A stretch of DNA of 64,000 bases from Abelmoschus esculentus (taxonomy: Eukaryota > Streptophyta > Magnoliopsida > Malvales > Malvaceae): NCBI GenBank assembly GCA_035048815.1, contig JAUCBN010000005.1:14038517-14102516 (forward strand), written 5' to 3'. This document shows, one piece after another, positions 48,340 through 58,205 of the stretch. Position numbers and translations under genes: made by a program. The notes beneath the pieces are model-generated. The model saw only the letters and a program-made list of their open reading frames with translations. It ran no database searches and had not been told where the DNA came from. Position 1 is the stretch's first letter. Each line of letters starts with the position of its first letter.

Positions 48340-49533
48340 GTGATCAATGACCCCTCTCTTTGAGTATATGTTGTGATGAATGACCCTTCTCTTTGAGTGC
48401 ATGTCAAGATGAACTGTCCCTCCCTTTGAGCATATACCTTGATGGACTACCCCTCTCTTTGAGCGTATGTCGCTATGAATGATCCCTCTCTTCGAGTGCA
48501 TGTCATAATGAGCAGTCTCTTTCTTAGAGCGTATACCGTGATTTACGACCCTTCTATTTGAGCGTATCTCGCTATGATTGATCCCTCTCTTCAAGAGTAT
48601 GTCATAATGAACGATCCTTCTCTTCGAGTGTATACCGTGATCGATGACCCCTCTCTTTTAACGTATATTGCGATGAATGGCCCCGATCTTTGAGTACATG
48701 TCATGGTGAAAAGTCCATTTCTTAGAGTGTATATCATGATGGACAACCATTCTCTTGAGCGTATGTCGCGTTAAATGACCCCTCTCATCAAGCATATGTC
48801 ATAGTGAACGGTCTCTCTTTGAGCGTATATGGTGATGGACGACCAATCTCTTTGAGCGCATGTCGCGATGAATGACCCCTTTCTTCGAGTGCATGTCATA
48901 AGGAAAAGTCCCTCTCTTTGAGCGTATACCGTGATGGATGCCGCCGCACTTTGAGCTTATATTGCGATTAATGACCCCTCTCTTCGAGTGATATCATAAT
49001 GAACGGTCCCTCTCTTTGAGCGTATACCTCTTCGACTGCATGTCATAGTGAACGATCCCTTTCTTAGAGCGTATATCGTGATGGACGAGCCCTCTCTCGG
49101 AGCGTTTGTCGTGATGAATGCCCCATTTTTCGAGCATATGTCATAATGAACAGTCCCTCTCTTTGAGCGTATACCGTGATTGACGACCCCTCTCTTTGAG
49201 CGTTTTTCGCGATGAATGACCCCTCTCTTCAAGTGCATGTCATGGTGAACGGTCCCTCTCTTTGAGTGTATACAGTGAGGGACGACACCTCTCTTTGAGC
49301 GTATGTCGCGATATTTGACTCCTCTCTTCGACTGCAAGTCATAATTAATGGTCCCTTTCTTAGAGCATATACCAAGATGAACAACCCCTCTCTTTGAGCA
49401 TATGTCACGATGAATGACCCCTCTCTTCGAGTACATGTCAGGGAATGGTCCTTTTCTTAGAGTGTTTACCATGATGGACGACCCCTCTATTTGAGCGTAT
49501 GTTGTGATGAATGACCCCTCTCTTCGAGTTCTC
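48332..49533. repeat. 99-bp satellite, block 8
   Basis: The satellite continues after the hAT element and matches 10007-10690 in order up to about 49010, then diverges. A type-A/C junction at 49020 (TATACCTCTTCGACTGCATG) marks a local deletion. The block ends at CTTCGAGT. Confidence 0.92.
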
Positions 49534-50097
49534 TCCTTAACTGTTGTTTTTAATTCTAGTGTTTAGTCTCCCTTAAATTGTGATAATGAAGGCTTTCATT
49601 GCATGTCTTCTCTTTCTTTCTTGCTGAAACTGACAACCTTAAAATGATGTAAAGACTCTTGAAAGCGTTAAAACCATTGCTGGAAATAACAACATTCAAG
49701 TGGTGTAATTGCTCCATTGAATTGCATTGTAACCAATCAGCCTTGATGGGTCTTCAAGGAACTTCAATTGATGTAAATTCCATGTCATTCCTGAGAATAT
49801 GATCAACCATTTGCTCCAAAAGAATAACATAGCTGAAATATATAAGCAACCACTAGATAACAACTTTATTCAATAAAAATAAAAGTGAATGCATGAAACA
49901 GATTTAATGAGCTAGATTAATTAATGAAACTAGTTACATTGAATGTTCTAGTTTAATTAATAATATCACAAACTAAATTAACTTATAAACATAAGAAAAC
50001 TAGCATGCTTAAAGTGAACTATCATGCATTAATTAAACTAATGAACTTAATTGAACTAACATGCCTAAATGAACATCAAGCATTATTTATTCATGCA
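49534..50097. other. Unclassified AT-rich insert, 0.56 kb
   Basis: This non-satellite segment is rich in ATTAATGAACT-like words (49910-50070). It has no ORF of note and no inverted terminal repeats. A minus-strand TATATATT with a GC-poor upstream region near 49840 could be an LTR promoter. It interrupts a type-C subunit just before GCATGT, close to where the family-A LTR and the Athila-like element also entered. It may be an LTR fragment of another family. Confidence 0.45.
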
Positions 50098-50592
50098 CAC
50101 ATGTTGAACGGTCCCTTGAATGACCCCTATCTTTGAGTGTATGTCTTGGTGAACGATCTCTCTCTTTGAGCTTATACCGTGATGGGCAACTCCTCTCTTT
50201 GAGTGTATGTCGCAATGAATGACCTCTCTCTTTGAGTGCATGTAATAACAAATAGTCCCTTTCTTAGAGTATACACCATGATGGATGACCATTCTCTTTG
50301 AGCATATGTCGCGATGAATGAACCTTCTCTTTGAGTGTATGTCATAATGAACAGTCCCTTTCTTAGAGCGTATACCATGATGGAAGACCTCTCTCTTTGA
50401 GTGTATGTCGCGGTCAAATGACCCCTCTCTTCGAGCGCATGTCATAATGAACGGTCTCTCACTTTATGCGTATGCCGTGATAGACAATCCCTCTCTTTGA
50501 GCGTATGTCACGATCATTGACCCCTCTTCGAGTGCATGTCATAATGAACTGTCCTTTTCTCAGATCGTATATCGTGATGGAATACCCCTCTC
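50098..50592. repeat. 99-bp satellite, block 9
   Basis: About 15 subunits. Order and variants (GATGGAAGACC, GTCGCGGT, CGTATGCCGTGATAGAC) follow the end of block 6. It ends at the intact left terminus of the family-B LTR. Confidence 0.92.
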
Positions 50593-52309
50593 TGATATGC
50601 TCCAACTCTCCAAGATGCTTGTAGAGAGAAGCTTTGATTACCCAGACCTTAGAATAAAAGCCAAGCCTTGTATCACGCTTGTTTCCTGAACAAAAGAATG
50701 TTAAAAGATGTTGGAAATAAGATAAGGATGATTCAAGAAGGGGTTATGGTGTAGGGGATGTTGATGGTTGATTAAGGAAGGAAATAGAGGTGTTTAAGTG
50801 ATGTAAATGATATGAAAGGATATGTAAAGGGCTGGTGAAGAATAGTGGACGAAAATGGAAGATGGATGGTGATTATGGGGTGTTGAAATGATAGTATTCA
50901 ATGGGGTAAACGTTGAACTTATGTTATAGGTACATAAACCCAATCTAGTTGCAACTCTGAGGGTTGTAGATGCACTTAGACCTCTTGGAAATGTAATTCC
51001 TGAAACCTAAAGTATAAAGGATGGAGGGTGACGCCACAATTCAAAGAGATGATTTGATATGTCGATAAAGTTCTAAAAATAAAAAGAATGAGAGATTAAC
51101 TCAGAAACTAAATAATCTGATTCAAAGTTGTTGTCTGAAATGCCAAAATGGCTACATATTAATAGGAAATGAAAGGGTGTGGACAAGGGACATTTCCCTT
51201 TGAAAGGGTGGCCGAATAGTGTCCTTGGTGTCTGTTCAATTGGTGGCGTCTCCCACTTTAACCGTTCGGTTGAATGGTGTCTCCTCCCAATAATTGTTGT
51301 AACTTTTCGATTTAAAATTTTAGCCTGCACAGTCTTAAATAAATTGGACATATCTCGAGTTCCCGACAGCGGATTGATGAGATTCAACATGCGCTGGAAA
51401 GATAAGAGACTGAGGAACAACTTTCATGAAGACACCAAAGTCCAATTCTACTCATATCCTTCTCCAAATCGGCACACAAGTGGACCATCATGAATCTGTC
51501 CAATGAAGAGTGTTATCTCTTTGTTTTGGCGCTCAAAACATGTTTCCTTCCATGTTGGTCGGTTGTGTGTCTTCGGGAGGGAACATGTTCTTCCATGGTT
51601 GAGTTGTAGGTTGTAGGGTGAGCTAAGATGAGCTGGATGAACTAAGGTTGAGCTGGGTTGAGCTGAGCTAGCTAGCTGAAAGTTCTCCATCTTTGAGTGA
51701 AGATTTGAGCTGAACGGCTAACCCCCTATCTTAGTGAACTTATCATAAGGGCCATAATACTCTACTCAATCCATAAGAGTGAGTAGGAGCTTATCCAAAT
51801 TCCATATTAATTGAAATTCACCATTTGTCGTTTTGAGCTCATTCTAGATTTGTGAATTGGAATGAAGCTAGCATCCGCTTCATTGCGCTGCCTAGGAGTG
51901 TTTTGTACATTTTAGTGCTGATCGGAAGCTGGTAAGTTTCTCAAACAATGATTCTTTGTTTTCAGCTCAAAATGGTGCATTCGAGCTAAAATGGAGCTGG
52001 CCAATAGTCCCTTAAGCTGTGTTTAACATAACCTGCAAAGAAACAACTTCAACTAATAAGTATGATGTTACTAAACATGTGTTGAATATTAAAAATGCAT
52101 AATATAAGCCAGATAAAGATGTGATTCAATATCAATTACTAAGTTATCAATAGTAATATAAGAAAATAAACATTATAGGTATATAATATGAGATAGCAAG
52201 CGAGTGTAGTACATGAATTGAATAAATAAAGAGGATTAAGTAGAACTCCCTGAGTGGACTTGTGTGACTTAGGGTATGGCAGAATTTAAGGTTGGTCGTG
52301 AACATACCA
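50593..52309 (-). repeat. Complete family-B LTR
   Basis: A 1717-bp LTR from TGATATGCTCC to GAACATACCA. It is the longest family-B copy in the window and the reference for 1-605, 40167-40839 and 53687-53925. It shares GGACATTTCCCTTTGAAA and CATATCTCGAGTTCC with family A, so the two families are related. It contains the AGCT-rich tract at 51615-51730. Open frames at 51073-51420, 51179-51493 and 51448-51690 are not supported as genes. Confidence 0.85.
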
Positions 52310-52641
52310 TCCCCTCTTTGTTTTGGGCGATTTGTCCTCAAATCGAACCCCTCGGTGCTGGAATCTCCCTTAGCAATGGGAATGACATGGTTTTTCCGTG
52401 CATGGCCTTCTAACTCCTTGAGTTTTTGAAAACAAGATGGGAACTTTTGGCTTCTTTTGGGTTAGAAAATTCAGAAGTGATCACGTGATGTGTCAAAAGA
52501 CATTCCCTAATCAACTTGATGCTGCCAGATGCCTTTTCTTCCTTAAGTCTTCCTTCTTTAAGCTAGGTTTGGATCTTCTCTTGTTTCCAAGCCTCCACAC
52601 TTTGTTTCATCAAAATCTGATCACTTTGCACTTGTTTTGGC
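52310..52641 (-). mobile_element. Family-B internal remnant (polyprotein tail)
   Basis: This directly follows the LTR and matches 40840-41175. On the minus strand it encodes the RTNRPKQRGDG tail and the start of the post-protease segment, with the same missing-pol joint. It is cut at CTTGTTTTGGCG, where the Athila-like fragment begins. Confidence 0.75.
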
Positions 52642-53686
52642 GTGTTCACTTGCACTAATTGCGCATATTTGACACACATCAAGTTTTTGGCGCCGTTACC
52701 GGGGATTGACAACTAAATTTTATTTTCTTTATTTCTTGCTTTTATTTTAGTTATTTTAATTTTATTATTATTTTTTTACTAGGTTTATTTTTTGTATATG
52801 ACCAAGGCCAACCCTAGCAATCCACTGTACGAGATCGATCCAGAAATCGAGAGAACCTACCAAGGGTTGAGAAGACAGATCCAAGGAGCCATGACAGTAA
52901 ATCAAGGAAACTAGAACCTACCTGCTGGCAATGAAGGCCTTCCACAGCAACCACTGTCGCGGCAGTTAACTGTTAGAGATTTTCTGGTGGAAGATCTGAA
53001 TGGATTGAACCATGGAGTTGTTACACCAGAGATAGGAGAAACCCACTTTGAACTCAAACCAGTGATGTTCAATATGCTTAATACTATTGGACAATTTAGT
53101 GGGTTTGCAACTGAACATGCCAGGCAACATCTCAAGTCCTTCATGGAAGTCTGCAACTCATTCAAAATTCAAGGAGTCTATGAAGACATTTTGAGATTAA
53201 AATTTTTGCCCTATTCATTGAGGGATAGGGTCAAGACCTGGTTAAATAGCATTCCGGCAGGATCTATTGGATCTTCGAGTGAACTCTGCCGAGAATTCAT
53301 TACGTGATTTAACCCTACAAACTTATATGATCGAATCCGTAATGAAATTACTTCTTTTCGACAAGCTGATGATGAACCTATGTACGAGGTTTGGGAACGC
53401 TACAGAGAGTTACTAAACAAATGTCCATTACATAGATTTTCACTATGGACACAAGTAACCATGTTCTACAATGCTACCAATGCCGCGATAAGGATGATGT
53501 TAGATGCCTCGGCAAATGAAACACTCCTTGAAAAAGCTCCGGAAGAAGCTATTGAGATTCTGAACAAACTCGCAAGGAACGATTTTCAATTCCCTACTTC
53601 TAGGCGAGGAGGATTAAGACGCCAAGCCACAGTGAATGAATTAGAAACTACCAATTTAGTGGCAGCACAATTGGCATCTTTAACCT
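52642..53686 (+). mobile_element. Athila-like fragment: LTR end, primer site, gag
   Basis: A plus-strand fragment with the last 40 bp of a 5' LTR (ending GACACACATCA at 52681), the primer site TGGCGCCGTTACCGGGGA (52688-52705) and the first 890 bp of gag. It is opposite in orientation to the element at 13768-21986 and clearly diverged from it. Both ends join family-B LTR or internal sequence, so it is part of a mosaic. Confidence 0.85.
52798..53686 (+). pseudogene. Athila-like gag, truncated, two in-frame stops
   Basis: The frame starts with ATG at 52798. TAG at 52912 and TGA at 53305 interrupt it. The gag domain is recognisable in QLTVRDFLVEDLNGLNHGVV, ARQHLKSFMEVCNSF, SELCREFIT-stop-FNP, YEVWERYRELLNKC and AIEILNKLARNDFQFPTSRR. 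At the last motif it keeps a glutamine codon where the 13768-21986 copy has TAG. The frame is cut at 53686, before the linker and protease. Confidence 0.85.
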
Positions 53687-53925
53687 TAAGCTGTGTTTAA
53701 CATAACCTGCAAACAAACAACTTAAACTAATAAGTATGATGTTACTAAACATGTGTTGAATATTAATTATGCATAATATAAGCTAAATAAAGATGTGGTT
53801 CAATACTAATTACTAAGTTATCAATAGTAATATAAGGAAATAAACATTATAGGTATATAATATGAGATAGCAAGTGAGTGTAGCACATGAATTGAGTAAA
53901 TAAAGAGGATTAAGTTGAACCACTA
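53687..53925 (-). mobile_element. Family-B LTR fragment
   Basis: Matches about 52012-52245, from TTAAGCTGTGTTTAACATAA to TAAAGAGGATTAAG. The left joint to the gag fragment and the right joint to satellite are both abrupt. Confidence 0.8.
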
Positions 53926-54412
53926 TCTTCGAGTGCATGTCAAAGTCAACTGTCCCTCTCTTTGTGTGTATACTGTGACGGACGACCTACTCCTTGAGCG
54001 TATGTTGCGATGAATGACCCCTCTCTTCGAGTGCATGTCAAAATGAATGATCTCTTTCTTAGAGCGTATACCATGATGGACGACCCCTCTCTTTGAGTGT
54101 ATGTCACGATGAATGACACCTCTCTTCGAGTGCTTGTCATAATAAACGTTTCCTCTATTTGAGCGTATACCGTGATCGATGACCCCTCTCTTTGAGCATA
54201 TGTTCGATGAAGGACCCCTCCCTAAGAGTGCATGTCATGGTGAACGGTCCCTCTCTTTGAGCGTATACCGTCGCTCTTTGAGCGTATGTCACGATGAAAG
54301 ACCCCTCTCTTCGAGTGCATATCATAATAAATGGTCCCTCTCATTGAGCGTATGTCGCGGTGAATGACCCCTCTCATTAAGTGTATGTCATAATGGGTGG
54401 TTCCTCTCATAA
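53926..54412. repeat. 99-bp satellite, block 10
   Basis: About 15 subunits in the common orientation, with a deletion near 54268 that joins a type-A start (CGTATACCGTC) to a following subunit. It ends inside a subunit at CCTCTCAT. Confidence 0.9.
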
Positions 54413-55858
54413 AGGATGAAAGGAATAAGTAGAATTAATAAAAGGAATAGTTTAGGGACTAATTTGGAAGCGGAAGGATTTGTGGTGTTGATGAGGGTGG
54501 ATGGATGTTTAGGACGTTTTCTGGTGATGACAAAGGATTGGAATGATGTATAGAATGAGAGGATATGTAATGAATGGTGAAATGAAAATAGTATCTTAAA
54601 GATACTCAAGAAAGAAACTAGGTTTTAGAAAACCTAATCCTGAACCTTATATTGATCTTTAAAGGGTGGTGATAAACAGACTTTGACCCTTTTAGTATAT
54701 TAAACTAAAAGAACTAGAAGTATAAAGATGATAGAAAAGGGGTTGACGCCAATAGTAAAAAAGTACATGATAAGTCGGTAAAGTTCTAAGAAGAACTAAA
54801 CGAGAGAAAATTCTGACAAAGGATAAAATATATTGTGAATTGTGTTTTGCAAATGAAAATTTAAGTCCAATTTATAGGAAATAAAAGGGTGTGGCCAAAG
54901 GACATTTCCCTTTGAAAAGGTGATCGAATAATGGCCTTGGTGACTGTCCAACTGGTGGTTTCTCCCTCCTTAACCATTCGGTTGAATAGTGTCTCCTTCC
55001 AAAAGTTGTTGGAACTTTTCGGTTTAAAATTCTAGCCTGCACAGTCTTCAGTAATTTGGCCATATCTCGAGTTCCTGATATTGGATTGATTCGATTCTAC
55101 ATGCGTTGGAAAGATAAGAGATAGAGGCGCAACTTTTATGCAGACACAAAAACCCAATTCTGCTTGAATCATGCTAGAAAATGGAAAACAAGTGGACCAT
55201 CATGAATTTGTTCATTGAAAAGTGTTATCTCTTTGTTTTGTTGCCCACTTGCCTTCCCTCCGATATCATGGCATCCAATGTGGATGATGGACGGACATGA
55301 TGCTTGGTGAAGGGTTGGTGACCTTCGGGTGTAGTTGAGATGAGCTAATCAAGCTGAGAGTGAGCTGAATTAAACTGAGTTATCTAGCTGAAAGATATAG
55401 CTAAAGTTTGAAGCTGAAAGATATAGCTAATCTGAGATGCCTTTAGCAAAGTGAGTTGGTCTGTTAGCTTCCCTATACTCTCTTCTAGTGCTAGGAGTGT
55501 TTTGGAGCTGATCAGAATCTCCTAAGGCCTCGTTTTGAATTATGCTTCGTTTGAGCTCATATGGGATTTGTGAGCTGACATGAAGCTAGTCTTGAGTCCT
55601 TTAAGTACTGTAGGAGTGTTCCATGCATTTCCAAGCTATTCTGAAGTTGGCTCGTTGTGTTTCTAACATTACCTTCCGTTTAGCTTCTTCTGAGTTGACT
55701 GAGCTGACACCGAACTAATACATACTCCTTGAACAATATGTAAGTTCTATGAAGAAAACATAATAGTCGAAATAATGAGAATACTTAAAATAACTTAATA
55801 TAAACTTAGATCTAAGTTGAAACTTAATTATGTGGTTATAATGACTATTCATGTTTAT
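54413..55858 (-). mobile_element. Family-A LTR fragment
   Basis: Matches about 7750-9003 of the solo LTR, and both ends are truncated. It contains about 150 bp (about 55680-55800, GACTGAGCTGACACCGAAC) that is missing from the solo LTR but present, inverted, at 23915-24092. It is therefore the better record of that part of the family. Short frames at 54388-54609 and 54872-55063 are not genes. Confidence 0.8.
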
Positions 55859-56637
55859 AGCCCTCTCTTTGAGCGTATATCGTGATGAAAGACCCCTCTC
55901 TTTGAGTGTATATCACGATGAAAGACCCTTATCTTCGAGTGCATGTCATAATGAATGGTCCCTATCTTAGAGCGTATACCGTGATGGACGACCCCTCTCT
56001 TTGAGCGTATGACACGAAGAATGACCCCTCTCTTTGAGCATATGTCATAATGAACGGTTCCTCTCTTTGAGCGTATACCGTGATGGACGACCCCTCTCTT
56101 TGAGCGTATGACACGAAGAATGACCCCTCTCTTTGAGCATATGTCATAATGAACGGTTCCTCTCTTTGAGCGTATACCGTGATGGATGACCCCTCTCTCC
56201 AAGGATATGTCATAATAACGATCCCTCTCTATGACCGAGTGTCGTGATAGATGACCCCTCTCTTTGAGAATATGTCGCAATGACTGAACCTTATCTTCGA
56301 GTGCATGTAGTAATGAACGATCCTTCTCTTTGAGCGTATACCATGATGGATGACCCCTATATTTGAGCGTATGACTAGATGAATGATACCCCTCTTCGAG
56401 TGCATGTCATAATGAACGGTCCCTTTCTTAGAGCGTATACCGTGATGAATGACCCCTCTCTTTGAACGTAAGTCGCAGTGAATGACCCCTCACTTCGAGC
56501 GCATGTCATAATGAATGGTCATTCTCTTTGAGAGTATACCGTGATGGACGACCCCTCTCTTTAAGCGTATGTCGCGATAAATGACCCCTCTCTTCGAGTG
56601 AATGTCATAATGTACGGTCCCTTTCTGAGATCGTATG
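55859..56637. repeat. 99-bp satellite, block 11, with an exact 99-bp duplication
   Basis: About 23 subunits. Units 55970-56068 and 56069-56167 are identical over 99 bp, the only exact neighbouring pair I noticed. From 56200 the variants follow 44020-44415. The right end (GGTCCCTTTCTGAGATCGTAT) is the same satellite context as at LINE 1 (29960-29984). Confidence 0.93.
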
Positions 56638-56658
56638 AGAGAATCCATTCGATTTTTT

Positions 56659-57240
56659 TTAAAGAAAGGGCCTCATTAAAAAAACCCTATAGCCAGTCAC
56701 CTCGGTAAGTGAGTAGGCCCTTACGGGGAAAAGACTACCCAAGTTTTTATGAGAAGAAGAGGGGAACCTCTCTGAGTTTAAAGAAGCCCGAATAAAATCA
56801 GGAAAGTTACATCCAAAAGAGAAAGAAAGAAAATAACGCAAAGCTCTAGAAGCAAGGAAATGAGCTACAACATTTGCTTCTCTAGGTACATAACAAATCT
56901 TACAATCAGGCAAAGCACCAAGAGTACAACGAATGAGAGACACTAAAGGTTGCACCGTGGAAAGATCATGATGATGGGTGTTAACTTTGTTGGCAATGGA
57001 AGCAGAATCGGTCAAGGATGGCGTTAGACCAGCCATTATCAACAACAAGATTAAGTCTCTCCCAAATGAAAAGAGCTTCGACTGAAGCTGAATCTAGATA
57101 GAAGGCGAGGAGAATAGAGCGTCCACCAAGGACGAAGCTTGAAGAATCCCGAGCGAAGACACCTACAGCAGCTCCCTTTAAATTTGGGTAAAAGGCGCCA
57201 TCCATATTAACCTTAACAAAACCGCGGTCCGATTTTGTCC
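56659..57240 (-). pseudogene. LINE 2 RNase H-like domain
   Basis: Minus-strand frames 57205-56981 and 57048-56659 carry MDGAFYP (usually TDGAF), GVFARDSSSFVLGG, the SVEALFIWERL segment with the glutamate, and CYVPREANVVAHFLASRA. A frameshift near 57000 separates them. Downstream the frame ends near the A-rich tail. Catalytic residues look mostly present, but the protein is not continuous. Confidence 0.8.
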
Positions 57241-57445
57241 ATCTAGACTGAGCAAAGGTGGGCTCAGCTAATCAAGATCTTAGATGGAGAGCATCATTGG
57301 CTGATGTATAATCGTCGAAGAGTTTTCGTGCGTTAGATACAGTTAACGATGGTAGTTATGGACAAAGTCATTACGACGATTTCATAAGTTCCATAGACTT
57401 GTTATCAGGAAGGAGAATTGGTGCAATGAGAGAAAACCAGTTAAT

Positions 57446-57880
57446 TTAGAAAGCCACTGGTGGGGGGAGATTGAAGTAAGAGAAAATACGGCATACAAAC
57501 CCTGCCAAACGGAGAGCTTCCATGGCACTAGGACAATCCCTTAAAGCATGAAGGGTAGTTTCAATATTCGTATTACAAATTGGGCAAACTCCAGTACCGA
57601 GATTTGCTTGGAGGATTTTGTGTCCAGACGGTAGGGCATCATGGCTTAATCGCCATCCAAAGGAACGAAACTTAGGCAAGGTAGGCAACTTAGAAAGAAT
57701 TTTCCATAGCCTAGAGGGTCTATTAACCGGACCTAGTTGTAGTTGGAGAAATTGATAACCAGAACACACAATATAGATGCCAGAGTCGTGATGACCCCAA
57801 AGGGTAGTATCTTTCGTATCATTAATGATTGGTACATTAAGGATTATGTTAGCATCTTCGTGAGAGAAATAATCTCTCAC
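57446..57880 (-). pseudogene. LINE 2 zf-RVT region
   Basis: A 144-residue open frame with YFSHEDANIILNVPI, GIYIVCSGYQFLQ and a C-terminal zinc-binding part containing CPICNTNIETTLHALRDCPS, which gives the C-x2-C ... H-x4-C spacing expected of the zf-RVT domain. The domain lies between reverse transcriptase and RNase H in plant LINE ORF2 proteins. It is uninterrupted here. Confidence 0.8.
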
Positions 57881-58205
57881 CTTGGATATATCCCATCAGG
57901 ATAGATTAGACGACATAAAAAATCCCGCTTGAAGAGGGATTTTATCATTCACTTCATAATCGCCATAAAGGTGTAAATGCTTAGATCCTCCCCAATTGTC
58001 GAAGTGTATCTATATCTGACTTGACATACCTGGTCGTTTAAAGAAACCATTTCCAAGTTTAGAGATAGCTATATTAAGACCTTTCCAAGCAAAGGAAGAT
58101 CTTCGAGTGGAATTGGGTTCGAGCTCAGAACCCGATGGATAATATTTGCACTTGTAGACCTGACTAAGAAGAATACCAGGCTCAAAAATTAGTCTCCCAA
58201 TTTGT

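Noticed and set aside
53541..53925. A possible functional gag gene at the second Athila-like copy
   Set aside because: The frame has two stops and is cut at 53686 by LTR sequence, so it is a fragment.
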